The notes beneath the pieces were generated by a model, which saw only the letters and a list, made by a program, of their open reading frames with translations, was not told where the DNA came from and did not search any database. A stretch of 64,000 nt of DNA, taken from Gaiellasilicea sp963811885 (lineage in GTDB: Bacteria; Actinomycetota; Thermoleophilia; Gaiellales; Gaiellaceae). How positions within the stretch are numbered: position 1 is the first letter of the stretch; every line of letters begins with the position of its first letter. A program made the position numbers and the translations under genes. The DNA lies in the NCBI GenBank assembly GCA_963811885.1, contig CAWETB010000012.1, positions 310,001 to 374,000 on the forward strand. Direction: 5' to 3'. Positions 28,786-37,626 of this stretch are shown here, one piece after another.

Positions 28786-29928
28786 TTGGACCTCTACGAG
28801 TATCAGGGCAAGCAGCTCTTCAAGCGCTTCGGCATCCCCGTCTCGGACGGGAGGCCGGCCAAGACCCCCGAGGAGGCGCGCGCCGCGGCCGAGGAGCTCG
28901 GCGGCCCGGTCGTCGTCAAGGCGCAGGTGCTGACGGGCGGCCGCGGCAAGGCCGGCGGGATCAAGCTCGCCGACGACCCGGCCGACGCGGAGGAGAAGGC
29001 GAAGCAGATCCTCGGTCTCGACATCCGCGGCCACGTCGTGCGCACGCTCTGGATCGAGCAGGCCTCCGACATCGAGAAGGAGTACTACCTCTCGATCACC
29101 TTCGACCGCGGCGTCAAGAAGCCGCTCTTCATGTTCACGACGCAGGGCGGGATGGACATCGAGGAGGTCGCGGAGAAGACGCCCGACGCGCTCGTCCGCC
29201 TCCACGTCGACCCGCTCGAGGGCTTCCAGCCCTGGCAGGCTCGCCGGCTGATCTACGGCGCCGGCGTCGAGGACCCGAGCGAGCAGAAGCAGATCGCGGC
29301 GATCGTCGGGAAGCTCTACGACGCGTTCGTCGGCGCCGACGCGATGCTCTGCGAGATCAACCCGCTGATCGTGACGCCGGACGGCGAGGTGAAGGCGCTC
29401 GACTCCAAGTTCACGGTCGACGACAACGCGCTCTACAAGCACCCCGACATCGCCGAGATGCGCGACATCGAGGCCGCCGACCCGCTCGAGGCGCTCGCGC
29501 GTGAGAAGGGCGTCACCTACGTCAAGCTCGACGGCGAGGTGGGGATCCTCGGCAACGGCGCGGGGCTCGTGATGTCGACGCTGGACGTGATCGCGCTCGT
29601 CGGCGGCCAGCCGGCGAACTTCTGCGACCTCGGCGGCGGCGGCGACGCGGAGGGCGTGGTGGACGCGCTCGAGGTGATCACCCGCGACCCGCAGGTGAAG
29701 TCGATCTTCTTCAACATCTTCGGCGGGATCACGCGCTGCGACGAGGTCGCGCGCGGCATCCTCGCCGCGCTCGAGCGGATGACGATCGAGCAGCCGATCG
29801 TCGTGCGGCTCGACGGCACGAACGCAGAGGAGGGCCGGAAGGTCCTCGCCGACGCGGCGCCGCCGAACGTCTACGCCGAGGCGACGATGCTCGACGGCGC
29901 GCGCAAAGCGGTGGAGCTCGCTCGATGA
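28786..29928 (+). CDS. sucC: Succinyl-CoA ligase beta subunit
   Basis: TCA-cycle enzyme joining succinyl-CoA cleavage to nucleotide phosphorylation; this subunit holds the ATP-grasp domain. 380 residues, intact. The TTG start gives the conserved LDLYEYQGKQLFKRFGIPV. Other hallmarks are VVVKAQVLTGGRGKAGGIKL, CEINPLIVTPDGEVKALDSK and FNIFGGITRCDEVARGI. It heads a unit sucC-methyltransferase-sucD-hydrolase. Confidence 0.97.
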   Translation: MDLYEYQGKQLFKRFGIPVSDGRPAKTPEEARAAAEELGGPVVVKAQVLTGGRGKAGGIKLADDPADAEEKAKQILGLDIRGHVVRTLWIEQASDIEKEYYLSITFDRGVKKPLFMFTTQGGMDIEEVAEKTPDALVRLHVDPLEGFQPWQARRLIYGAGVEDPSEQKQIAAIVGKLYDAFVGADAMLCEINPLIVTPDGEVKALDSKFTVDDNALYKHPDIAEMRDIEAADPLEALAREKGVTYVKLDGEVGILGNGAGLVMSTLDVIALVGGQPANFCDLGGGGDAEGVVDALEVITRDPQVKSIFFNIFGGITRCDEVARGILAALERMTIEQPIVVRLDGTNAEEGRKVLADAAPPNVYAEATMLDGARKAVELAR

Positions 29929-30565
29929 CCGACTGGAGCTCTCGCGAGCCGAGGCCTACCGGAACGCGCCCGAGCAGCGCGAGGGCGAGGATCTCGACCT
30001 GATCGTGCGCTGGGCCGAGGGCTCGCGCACGGCGCTCGACGTCGCCACCGGCGGCGGCCACGTGGCGCGGCGGCTGCGCGACGCCGGCCTGCAGGTCGTC
30101 AGCGCCGATCCGGCGCCGGGGATGCAGCCGGACGTGATCTGCCGCGCCGAGGATCTCCCGTTCGCCGACGGCGCCTTCGACCTCGTCGTCTCCCGGATCG
30201 CGCCGCACCACTTCGAGGACGTCGCTGCCGCAGTCACCGAGATGGCGCGCGTCGCGAACGACCTCGTCGTCGTCGAGGACACGCTCTACGTCAGCGAGGA
30301 GGTCGAGGAGGCCGAGAGGCTGCGCGACCCGACGCACGTCCGTTCCTACTCCGAGGTGGAGTGGCGGGAGCTGCTCGAGGCCGCCGGGCTCGAGGTCGAG
30401 CAGGTCGAGGCCTTCGAGAAGCGTCATCCGCTCGAGGCCTGGCTCGACCGCTCCGCCACGCCGGACGACGACCGGCCGCGCGTGCAGGAGCTGCTCGCGG
30501 ACCAGATCGAGGGGGACGAGTACGTGGACACGAAGCTCGTGATCAAGGCACGGAAGGCGGCCTAG
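29925..30565 (+). CDS. SAM-dependent methyltransferase between sucC and sucD (N-terminus uncertain)
   Basis: Class I methyltransferase, about 210 residues. The SAM-binding motif is TALDVATGGGHVARRLRDAG, followed by VICRAEDLPFADGAFDLVVS as in UbiE/Methyltransf_11 proteins. ATG 29925 overlaps the sucC stop, but the well-conserved frame that includes RAEAYRNAPEQREG is in another phase, so a base seems missing near 29930. The first start codon in the main frame is GTG 30005. The stop is interlocked with the sucD start (TAGTG). Substrate unknown. Confidence 0.8.
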
Positions 30566-31437
30566 TGGCGATCATCGTCGACAAGGACACGAAGCTCGTC
30601 GTCCAGGGCCTCACCGGCTCCGAGGGCTCCTTCCACGGCCTGCGCAACAAGCGCTACGGCACCCAGGTCGTCGCCGGCGTCACGCCCGGCAAGGGCGGCC
30701 AGGACGTCGAGGGGATCCCCGTCTTCGACACCGTCGCGGCCGCCGTCGCCGAGACGGGCGCGAACACGACGATGGTCTTCGTCCCCGCCCGCTTCGCCGC
30801 CGACGCGATCTACGAGGCCGTCGACGCCGGGATCGAGACGGTGATCTGCATCGCCGAGGGCCTGCCGGCGCACGAGATGCTGCAGATCTACAACTTCATC
30901 CGGCCGAAGGGCGTGACCATGCTCGGGCCGAACTGCCCCGGCGCGTTGTCGCCCGGGAAGGCGAACGTCGGGATCATCCCGGCCGAGATCTTCACCGAGG
31001 GGAACATCGGCCTCGTCTCCCGCTCCGGGACGCTGACGTACCAGATCGGCCATGAGCTGACGCAGATGGGACTCGGCAACTCGACCATCGTCGGGATCGG
31101 CGGCGACCCGGTCGTCGGCTCGTCGTTCATCGACGTGCTCGGCAAGTTCCAGGACGACCCGCAGACCGAGTACGTGGTCATGGTCGGGGAGATCGGCGGC
31201 GACGAGGAGGAGAAGGCGGCGGCGTTCATCGAGGAGAAGATGACGAAGCCGGTCGTCGCCTACATCGCCGGCTTCACGGCGCCGCCCGGGAAGACGATGG
31301 GCCACGCAGGCGCGATCATCTCCGGCTCGTCCGGTACAGCCCAGGGGAAGAAGGAAGCGCTCGAGGCGAAGGGCATCCGCGTCGGCACCTCGCCGACGGA
31401 GGCAGCGGAGCTCGTCGCCGAAGTCGCGCGCGGCTGA
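30565..31437 (+). CDS. sucD: Succinyl-CoA ligase alpha subunit
   Basis: CoA-binding and phosphohistidine subunit of succinyl-CoA ligase, 290 residues from GTG 30565. It begins VAIIVDKDTKLVVQGLTGSE. The active-site histidine lies in MGHAGAIISGSSGTAQGK, and GPNCPGALSPGKANVGIIP and GIGGDPVVGSSFIDVL are conserved. Start and stop interlock with the neighbours, so the whole unit is probably one transcript. Confidence 0.97.
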   Translation: MAIIVDKDTKLVVQGLTGSEGSFHGLRNKRYGTQVVAGVTPGKGGQDVEGIPVFDTVAAAVAETGANTTMVFVPARFAADAIYEAVDAGIETVICIAEGLPAHEMLQIYNFIRPKGVTMLGPNCPGALSPGKANVGIIPAEIFTEGNIGLVSRSGTLTYQIGHELTQMGLGNSTIVGIGGDPVVGSSFIDVLGKFQDDPQTEYVVMVGEIGGDEEEKAAAFIEEKMTKPVVAYIAGFTAPPGKTMGHAGAIISGSSGTAQGKKEALEAKGIRVGTSPTEAAELVAEVARG

Positions 31438-32283
31438 GTGCAGCTGGACGGGCTGTTCTGCCGCGAGGTGGGCGAGGGCCCGCCGATCGTGGCCGTTCAC
31501 GGCGGGCCTGACTTCGACCACTGCTACTTCCTGCCGGAGCTCGACCGGCTCGCGGACTCGTTCCGTCTCGTCTACTACGACCAGCGCGGCCGCGGCCGGT
31601 CGGCGGCCGGCGTCCGTCCGGAGGACGTCACGCTCCGGTCCGACGTCGAGGACCTCGACCGCCTGCGGCGCCGCTTGGGGCTCGAGTCGATCGCGGTGCT
31701 CGGGCACTCGTGGGGAGGCGTCGTCGCGATGGAGTACGCGATCCGGCATCCCGATCGGGTCTCGCAGCTGATCCTGCTGGACACCGCTCCCGCGTCGGCC
31801 GGCGACTGGCGGAGGCTGCGGGAGTCGTTCGCCGAGCGTCGCCCGGCCGAGGATCAGGCTGAGATGGCCGCAATCGCCGCAACCGATGCGTACCAGCGAG
31901 GCGACCTGGAGGCGGAGGCCGCGTACTACCGGATCCACTTCAGGATGACGCTGCGACGACCGGACCTCCTCGACGCGCTCGTGGCGCGACTCCGTGCCAA
32001 CTTCACCGAGGAAGGCGTCCTCCTTGCGCGCGCGATCGAGGATCGGCTGTACGAGGAGACATCCGGCTCGCCGGAGTGGGATCTCTTTCCGGCGCTACGA
32101 GCGCTCGCCGTCCCGACCCTGGTGCTGCACGGCGAGCACGACTTCGTCCCGGTCGAGCTGGCCGCGCGGATCGCCGAAGCGGTTCCGGGAGCGCGCCTCT
32201 CGGTGCTGCCCGGCTGCGGCCACTTCACCTACCTCGAGGCGCCGGAGGCGGTCTTCGAGGAGATCTCCCGCTTCTGCGGCTAG
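31438..32283 (+). CDS. Alpha/beta hydrolase, proline iminopeptidase-like
   Basis: 281 residues from a GTG immediately after the sucD stop. Oxyanion region VAVHGGPDFDHCY, then VYYDQRGRGRS, nucleophile elbow VLGHSWGGVVAMEYA, acid in VLHGEHDFVPVE and catalytic histidine in PGCGHFTYLEAPE: a complete triad. HGGPG/DQRGxG motifs are typical of prolyl aminopeptidase-like hydrolases, but the substrate cannot be set. The stop shares CTAG with ahcY. Confidence 0.88.
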   Translation: MQLDGLFCREVGEGPPIVAVHGGPDFDHCYFLPELDRLADSFRLVYYDQRGRGRSAAGVRPEDVTLRSDVEDLDRLRRRLGLESIAVLGHSWGGVVAMEYAIRHPDRVSQLILLDTAPASAGDWRRLRESFAERRPAEDQAEMAAIAATDAYQRGDLEAEAAYYRIHFRMTLRRPDLLDALVARLRANFTEEGVLLARAIEDRLYEETSGSPEWDLFPALRALAVPTLVLHGEHDFVPVELAARIAEAVPGARLSVLPGCGHFTYLEAPEAVFEEISRFCG

Positions 32284-33524
32284 CCGGCCGACCAGCTCGA
32301 CTCGAACGCGCGCTGCTTCTCCGTCGCCTCGCCCAGCGAGAGCCCGAGCGTCGCCAGCTTCGTCCGCGCGATCTCGCGGTCGAGCTCGTCCGGGAAGCCG
32401 TGCAGCCCGGCCTCGAGCCCGCCGCGGGCGAGCAGGTGCGCCGCGAGCGCCTGCACGGAGAAGGAGAGGTCCATGATCTCGACCGGGTGGCCGTCGCCGC
32501 CCGCGACGTTGGTCTGGCGGCCCTCGGCGAGCACGTAGGCGTGGCCGCCGCCGGGGAGCGCGTGCTCGGTCACGCCCGGCCGCACCTCCTCGCCGTCGCC
32601 GAGGCCGTCGATCGCGACCTCGCGCTCGTGGTGGCCGCCGTTCGCGATCAGGACGCCGTCCTTCAGGAACCGCAGAGCGTCGGCCGGGACGCAGTCGATC
32701 GCGCCCGTCGCGGCGATCAGGACGTCCGCATCCGGGAGCGCCTGCTCGAGCGAGCCGACGCGGTGGCCGTCCATGTGCGCCTCGAGCGCCGCGACCGGGT
32801 CGATCTCGACCACGGTCACGCGACCGCCGGCGCCACGGGCCGCTCGCGCGAGCCCTTTCCCGACCCAGCCGTAGCCGACGATGCAGAACTCGCGGCCGGG
32901 GAAGCTCAGGTTCGTGAGCCGGTCGATCGCGGCGAGCGTCGACTGGCCGGTGCCGTAGCGGTTGTCGAACAGGTGCTTGCAGAGCGCGTCGTTGGCGGCG
33001 ATCGCCGGGAACGTCAGCTTTCCGGCGGCCTCCATCGCGCGCAGCCGCGCGACGCCGGTCGTCGTCTCCTCGGTCACGCCCGCGAGCCCTGCCGCGACCT
33101 CGGGCCGGTGCTCGACGATCCGCGCCGTCAGCTCGGCGCCGTCGTCGACGACGATCTCCGGCTCCGTGTCGGCGACCGCGAGCAGGTCGGCGTCGAACTC
33201 CTCGCGCGAGGCGCCGTGGCGCGCGTGGACCTCGATCCCGCGCGCGACGAGCGCGGCGCAGATCGCGTCCTGGGTCGAGCCCGGGTTCGAGCCGGAGGCG
33301 ACGACCTGCGCGCCCGCGTCGGCGAGCAGCGTCGCCAGGTACGCGGTCTTCGCCTCGAGATGGACGACGACCGCCACGCGCTTCCCGCGCAGCGCCCCGT
33401 CGGAGAGCCGCTCGCGCGCGAGCCGGTTCAGGACGGGCGAGTGCTTCGCCACCCACGCGATCCGCTGCTCGCCCTGAGGTGCGAGCGACGGGTCGGCGAT
33501 CTCGGAGCGGGCGGCGGCGTCCAC
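32280..33524 (-). CDS. ahcY: Adenosylhomocysteinase
   Basis: NAD-dependent hydrolase of S-adenosylhomocysteine, the product of methyltransferases, 414 residues (short bacterial/archaeal form without the usual YxY C-terminus). Conserved features are VVHLEAKTAYLATLLADAGA, NDALCKHLFDNRYGTGQS, the NAD-binding FCIVGYGWVGKGLA and FLKDGVLIANGGHHEREV. The GTG start has TAGATT six bases upstream. S-inosylhomocysteine hydrolase is a possible alternative. A methyltransferase gene lies just across the convergent junction. Confidence 0.92.
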   Translation of the reverse strand: MDAAARSEIADPSLAPQGEQRIAWVAKHSPVLNRLARERLSDGALRGKRVAVVVHLEAKTAYLATLLADAGAQVVASGSNPGSTQDAICAALVARGIEVHARHGASREEFDADLLAVADTEPEIVVDDGAELTARIVEHRPEVAAGLAGVTEETTTGVARLRAMEAAGKLTFPAIAANDALCKHLFDNRYGTGQSTLAAIDRLTNLSFPGREFCIVGYGWVGKGLARAARGAGGRVTVVEIDPVAALEAHMDGHRVGSLEQALPDADVLIAATGAIDCVPADALRFLKDGVLIANGGHHEREVAIDGLGDGEEVRPGVTEHALPGGGHAYVLAEGRQTNVAGGDGHPVEIMDLSFSVQALAAHLLARGGLEAGLHGFPDELDREIARTKLATLGLSLGEATEKQRAFESSWSAG

Positions 33525-33530
33525 GGCCGG

Positions 33531-33536
33531 AATCTA
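33531..33536 (-). promoter_or_regulatory. Putative leaderless -10 (TAGATT)
   Basis: TAGATT ends six bases before the ahcY GTG at 33524, the same hexamer and spacing as at 14318. Confidence 0.55.
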
Positions 33537-33552
33537 TCCGGCGGATGCGAGT

Positions 33553-33590
33553 ACCCCCGCGCGCACCCGTGTCGGGCAGCGCGCGGGGGT
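33553..33590 (-). terminator. Strong hairpin after the DEAD-box helicase
   Basis: ACCCCCGCGCGC pairs perfectly with GCGCGCGGGGGT around a 14-base loop that can itself pair (CCCG/CGGG). It lies 20 bases past the helicase stop and upstream of the ahcY promoter. No T-run follows, as often in high-GC bacteria. Confidence 0.7.
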
Positions 33591-33609
33591 GAAGCCCAGA
33601 AAGACTGAG

Positions 33610-34800
33610 CTAGATCTTGCGGCGGGGCCGGGAGGGGCCCCACTTGGAGTTGCGCCGCTTCGACTTGTAGACGAGGCGGGGCGGGGCGACCGTCATGCCC
33701 TGGCTGACGAACGTCTCGGTGTGCCCGAGCATCCGCGCCACGTGGCTGACCTCGGCCTGCTGCTCGGGGAGGACGAGGGTGACGCCCGTGCCGTTGCGCC
33801 CGGCGCGGCCAGTGCGGCCGACACGATGGACGTACGCGGTGTGCTCCTCCGGCGGGTCGAAGTTGATCACGTGCGTGATGTCGTCGAGGTCGAGGCCGCG
33901 GGCAGCGACATCGGTGGCGACGAGCACCTTGACCGTGCCGTTCTCGAAGCGCTTCAGCGCCCGCTCGCGCTGGTTCTGGTTCATGTCGCCGTGCATCGCG
34001 ACCGCGGTCACATCGTGACGCGAGAGCTTCTGCACGAGGCGGTCGGCGCCGCGCTTGGTGCGGACGAAGACCAGGGCGAGCCCGCGCTCCTGCGCGAGCA
34101 GGCCGGCGAGTGTCTCCACCTTGTTGTCGGCCGTCACCGGCAGGAACTGGTGGTCGATCTCACCCTGCTGCTGGTCGATCGTGAGCTCGGCCTCGTAGCG
34201 ACCGGCGTTCGTCGTGTACGCCTGCGCCAGCTCGCCGACCTTGCCGTCGAGCGTGGCCGAGAAGAACATCGTCTGCCGCTCTTTCGGCAGGCGGGCGACG
34301 ATCCGGTCGACCTGCGGCTGGAAGCCCATGTCGAGCATCCGGTCGGCCTCGTCGAGGACGAGGATGCGGACTCCGTCGAGCGAGACGATCCTGCGCTCGA
34401 TGAGATCCTGCAGGCGACCCGGTGTCGCGACGAGGATGTGCGCGTCGCGGGAGGCCTTGGCCTGCGAGCCGATCGAGATCCCGCCGTACACCGCCGCGAC
34501 CCGAAGGTCGTGGGCGGGGGCGATCGTGCCGATCTCGGCCGTCACCTGGGCGGCGAGCTCGCGTGTCGGGACGAGGATCAGGCCGGACGGCCGTGCCTCG
34601 GAGCCTTTGAGCCGCTCGACCATCGGGACTGCGAAGGCGAGCGTCTTGCCGGAGCCCGTCGGCGACTTCGCGAGCACGTCGCGGCCGGCGAGGGCGTCCG
34701 GGAGGACGAGGCCCTGGATTCGGAATGGAGCATGGATGTCGCGCTCGGCGAGCGCTTGCGCGATACGCGCGGACACACCCAGCTCAAGGAAAGACTGCAT
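33610..34800 (-). CDS. DEAD-box RNA helicase
   Basis: ATP-dependent RNA helicase, 396 residues, intact. Motifs in order: Q-motif region (FLELGVSARIAQALAERDI), I (AKSPTGSGKTLAF), Ia (LVPTRELAAQ), Ib (VATPGRLQDLI), II (LVLDEADRML), III (FFSATL), V (VATDVAARGLDLDDI) and VI (YVHRVGRTGRAGR). The C-terminal tail is short and basic (KSKRRNSKWGPSRPRRKI) and probably binds RNA. A Shine-Dalgarno (AAGGAG) lies 12 bases before ATG 34800. RhlE/CshA-like; the exact paralogue is not clear. Confidence 0.95.
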   Translation of the reverse strand: MQSFLELGVSARIAQALAERDIHAPFRIQGLVLPDALAGRDVLAKSPTGSGKTLAFAVPMVERLKGSEARPSGLILVPTRELAAQVTAEIGTIAPAHDLRVAAVYGGISIGSQAKASRDAHILVATPGRLQDLIERRIVSLDGVRILVLDEADRMLDMGFQPQVDRIVARLPKERQTMFFSATLDGKVGELAQAYTTNAGRYEAELTIDQQQGEIDHQFLPVTADNKVETLAGLLAQERGLALVFVRTKRGADRLVQKLSRHDVTAVAMHGDMNQNQRERALKRFENGTVKVLVATDVAARGLDLDDITHVINFDPPEEHTAYVHRVGRTGRAGRNGTGVTLVLPEQQAEVSHVARMLGHTETFVSQGMTVAPPRLVYKSKRRNSKWGPSRPRRKI

Positions 34801-34820
34801 TGAGTAGTTGACTCCTTCGT

Positions 34821-34947
34821 GTTCGGTCGAGATCCGCCTGCCTCGACCGCCTGCACCTCAAAGCGCAGGGAAAACCGAAGAAGAACAAACCTCACAGGAC
34901 GACACCACGCCGTCCATGTGAAACAAGGTAGCAGCAGGTTCGGTCGA
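34821..34947. repeat. Direct repeat in the helicase leader
   Basis: GTTCGGTCGA occurs at 34821-34830 and again at 34938-34947 in the 200-base intergenic region between the helicase and the aminotransferase. The rest of the region is comparatively AT-rich and holds no gene I can support. Confidence 0.4.
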
Positions 34948-34988
34948 GCCGCGTCCACCTCTTTGGGGATCTTGCTGCGCCGAGAAAA

Positions 34989-34994
34989 TAAGGT
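34989..34994 (+). promoter_or_regulatory. Putative leaderless -10 (TAAGGT)
   Basis: TAAGGT ends six bases before the aminotransferase GTG at 35001. Confidence 0.5.
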
Positions 34995-35000
34995 GTTCTC

Positions 35001-36068
35001 GTGATCTCGTTCGCCAGAGGCGCCCCCGCGCCGGAATGCCTCGATGCGGAATTGCTCGCCGACTGCGCCCGCGCGGCCGTCCTCGGCGACCCGGGCGTGC
35101 TCGCGTACGGCCCCGGCGGCGGCTACGAGCCGCTCCGTGCCTGGCTCGGCGCCCGCCACGGCGTCGACGCCGCGCGCGTGGTCGTCACGAACGGCGGCCT
35201 GCAGGGGTTCGTCTTCTACACCGAGGAGCTGCTCGCCGAGCGCCCGGGCCGGGTGCTGGTGGAGGCGCCCACCTACGACCGGCCGCTGAAGATCCTTGCG
35301 CGGCTCGGCGCGGACGTGGTGCCGGTCGCGATGGACGCGGAGGGGCTCGACCCCGACGCGCTCGAGAGCGCGCTCCGCGGCGGCGAGACGAGCTTCCTCT
35401 ACACGATCCCGACCTTCCAGAACCCGAGCGGGCGGACGCTCTCGACCGAGCGCCGCCGCCGCGTCGTCGAGCTGGCGCGCGAGCATGGTGTGCCGGTCCT
35501 CGAGGACGATCCCTACGGGCTCGTCCGCTACGAGGGCGAGCCGCCGCCGTCGCTGCACGAGCTCGAGGGCGGTGAGCTCGTCACGTACGCGTCGTCGTTC
35601 TCGAAGACCGTGGCGCCCGGCGTGCGGGTCGGCTGGTTCGCGGCGCCGGCCGACCTGGCCGCCCGGATCGAGGCGCGCGCCGTCTCGAACTACATCTCAC
35701 CGCCGTTCCTGACGCAGGCGACCGTCCACGAGTTGATCGACCGCGGCGCCTTCGAGCCGAACCTGGAGCGGATCCGCGGCCTGCTGAAGGCGCGGCGCGA
35801 CGCGATGCTCGCGGCGCTCCAGCAGGAGCTCGCCGGTGAGGCGACGTGGAGCGAGCCCCAGGGCGGCTACTTCCTCTGGGTCGACCTGCCTGTCGACGCG
35901 GCAGACCTGCTCACGCGCGCCGAGGCCGCCGGCGTCACCTTCGTCAAGGGCGCCGACTTCTTCTCCGACGGGAGCGGGAGCCGCTCGGCGCGGCTCGCGT
36001 TCAGCTACGCGTCGCCGTCGGAGATCGGCGAGGGCGTCTCGACGCTCGCCTCGCTCCTGCGCGCCTGA
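35001..36068 (+). CDS. Class I/II PLP-dependent aminotransferase
   Basis: 355 residues, intact. Features of the fold-I aminotransferases related to MocR/LysN: FARGAPAPECLD, LAYGPGGGYEPLRAWLG, VEAPTYDRPLKI, YTIPTFQNPSGRTLS, the PLP lysine in YASSFSKTVAPGVRVGW and the C-terminal RLAFSYASP with the carboxylate-binding arginine. This group includes 2-aminoadipate and aromatic/branched-chain aminotransferases; the substrate is not set by the sequence. The 3' end overlaps the convergent LapA-like gene by 64 bases. Confidence 0.9.
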   Translation: MISFARGAPAPECLDAELLADCARAAVLGDPGVLAYGPGGGYEPLRAWLGARHGVDAARVVVTNGGLQGFVFYTEELLAERPGRVLVEAPTYDRPLKILARLGADVVPVAMDAEGLDPDALESALRGGETSFLYTIPTFQNPSGRTLSTERRRRVVELAREHGVPVLEDDPYGLVRYEGEPPPSLHELEGGELVTYASSFSKTVAPGVRVGWFAAPADLAARIEARAVSNYISPPFLTQATVHELIDRGAFEPNLERIRGLLKARRDAMLAALQQELAGEATWSEPQGGYFLWVDLPVDAADLLTRAEAAGVTFVKGADFFSDGSGSRSARLAFSYASPSEIGEGVSTLASLLRA

Positions 36069-36304
36069 CGGCGCCGGTACAGCTGCGAGAGCAGCACGCC
36101 GCCGACGAGCCCTGCGAGGAGCGAGAGCAGGATCACCCAGATCAACGAGGTGCGCGCCTGGCCGAAGACGAAGTCGACCGAGGCCTCCTTGTCGTTGCCG
36201 GCGACGAACGCGATCAGGTAGCCGCCGATCAGCACGAGCAGGCCGACCCGGATCCAGAGCCGCGGCTGCCAGCTGCGGTCGAACTCGTCGCGCGGCGACT
36301 CCAT
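36005..36304 (-). CDS. LapA-domain small membrane protein
   Basis: 99 residues from ATG 36304 (MESPRDEFDRSW). Two membrane helices (VGLLVLIGGYLIAFVAGN and LIWVILLSLLAGLVGGVLLS) separated by a short loop with VDFVFGQARTSL, then a basic tail. This is the lipopolysaccharide-assembly-protein-A-like (DUF1049) pattern, which is widespread also in Gram-positive bacteria where its role is unknown. Confidence 0.8.
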   Translation of the reverse strand: MESPRDEFDRSWQPRLWIRVGLLVLIGGYLIAFVAGNDKEASVDFVFGQARTSLIWVILLSLLAGLVGGVLLSQLYRRRQARRSEASVETPSPISDGDA

Positions 36305-36314
36305 GAGCGGAAGC

Positions 36315-36497
36315 CTACGCGGCCGCGAAACCGGGTGCAGCAGCCGGAAGGGGGACGAGGCGTGGCTGTCGGGGCGGCTCGAGCACGCCTGCCGTCGCAT
36401 GGCGGAACGTGGGGCACGGGTTATCGCCGGGGAGAGCGCACAACCCTGCGCGGCGGAAGTAGCAGTCACTGCATTTTGCTTGAGTGCGTTTGCCCAT
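36315..36497 (-). CDS. Small Cys-rich protein (60 aa)
   Basis: From ATG 36497 with AAGGGA just upstream; an in-frame ATG 36539 is possible. The product starts MGKRTQAKCSDCYFRRAGLC and continues ALPGDNPCPTFRHA, giving four cysteines plus a histidine that could hold a metal. The tail is Pro/Ala-rich. It sits 10 bases before the LapA-like gene on the same strand. Function unknown. Confidence 0.55.
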   Translation of the reverse strand: MGKRTQAKCSDCYFRRAGLCALPGDNPCPTFRHATAGVLEPPRQPRLVPLPAAAPGFAAA

Positions 36498-36630
36498 ATT
36501 CCCTTTTGCTCGTCTCTCGTCCCCTCCGGACTCGGCCATTGTGGCGATCCGGTTACGAGGCATCAAGCCCCCTTTCGAGGAAAACCGTGCAATTTCCGGA
36601 GGATTCGGCGGCCAAAAAAACCGCTGCTAA

Positions 36631-37626
36631 CTACGGTTTTCTTTTCAACGTTGCCAGTGCTTGCAACGCCTGTCGAAAACTCTCCACAGGGATGATCCGC
36701 AAATTCCCTGCATGCCGCCGGGCCTCTTCTGCGTTCTCCCCAGCCGGCACGAGGAAGACGTCCGCGCCGGACCGCCGTGCGCCGATCACCTTCTGCTTCA
36801 CGCCGCCGATCGGCAGCACGCTGCCGTCGAGCTCGATCTCGCCCGTCGCCGCCACGTTGAGACCGTGGTCGACGTTGCCGCGCAGCTCCTCGACGATGTC
36901 GAGCGCGAACGCGAGCCCCGCCGAGGGCCCGCCGACGCCGGCCAGATCGATGTCGACGTCGATCGGCAGCTTGATGTCGGCCGACTGCTCGACCTGGACC
37001 CCGACGATCGGCCGCCCGTCCTGGCTCGCGATCGTCCCGACCTCGATCACCTTCGTGGCGCCGTCGCGGCGGACGCGCAGCTTCACCGTCTCGCCGGGCT
37101 TGTGCGTCCCGATCAGGCGGCGCAGGTCGTCCGGCGTCTGCACCGGCTTGCCGTCGACGCCGATCACGACGTCGGTCGGCTGGATCTTTCCGTGGGCCGG
37201 CGCGTCGGAGGCGACTCCGACGACGAGGGCGCCCTCCGGCTTGGCCGTGACCTTGTAGCCGAGCTCGCGGAGCGCGACCGCGGCTGCGACCTGCTGCGAG
37301 CGGCTCATCGCCTGGAGGTTCTGGCGGCGGCGCTCGCCGAAGTTCGACCCCGGCGGCACGAGCGCCTGCTCGGGGACGATGTCGGCGCCGTCGGGCCGGG
37401 TCGCCGCGGCCAGCTTCTCGAGCAGCGAGGCCTCGCGCACGACCACGTCGACGTAGTAGATCCCGCCGGGTGCGTGCGGCTTCTCGCCCTCGACCTTGAC
37501 CTTGTCGGCGAGCGGCTTGGCCGCGTCGGGCAGGAGCAGGTAGCTGTTCGAGGGCACGATCCACATCGCGCCGACCGTCAGCGCGCCGAGGACGAGCCCG
37601 CCGATTGCGAGCCGGCCGAGCTTCAC
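36631..37626 (-). CDS. PDZ-Lon protease (YlbL type)
   Basis: Membrane-anchored protease of 331 residues. One N-terminal span (GRLAIGGLVLGALTVGAMWI), an extracytoplasmic region, a PDZ domain (HGKIQPTDVVIGVDGKPVQT) and a C-terminal Lon S16 domain with the catalytic serine in GVGGPSAGLAFALD and lysine in PIGGVKQKVIGARR. Family members cleave in or near the membrane. The GTG start overlaps the SDR stop. The 133 bases after its stop hold no gene I can support. Confidence 0.93.
   Translation of the reverse strand: MKLGRLAIGGLVLGALTVGAMWIVPSNSYLLLPDAAKPLADKVKVEGEKPHAPGGIYYVDVVVREASLLEKLAAATRPDGADIVPEQALVPPGSNFGERRRQNLQAMSRSQQVAAAVALRELGYKVTAKPEGALVVGVASDAPAHGKIQPTDVVIGVDGKPVQTPDDLRRLIGTHKPGETVKLRVRRDGATKVIEVGTIASQDGRPIVGVQVEQSADIKLPIDVDIDLAGVGGPSAGLAFALDIVEELRGNVDHGLNVAATGEIELDGSVLPIGGVKQKVIGARRSGADVFLVPAGENAEEARRHAGNLRIIPVESFRQALQALATLKRKP

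Noticed and set aside
33525..33609. Possible SAH or SAM riboswitch upstream of ahcY
   Set aside because: The 85-base gap holds a simple GC hairpin after the helicase and a probable leaderless promoter six bases before the ahcY GTG, which leaves no 5' leader for a riboswitch.
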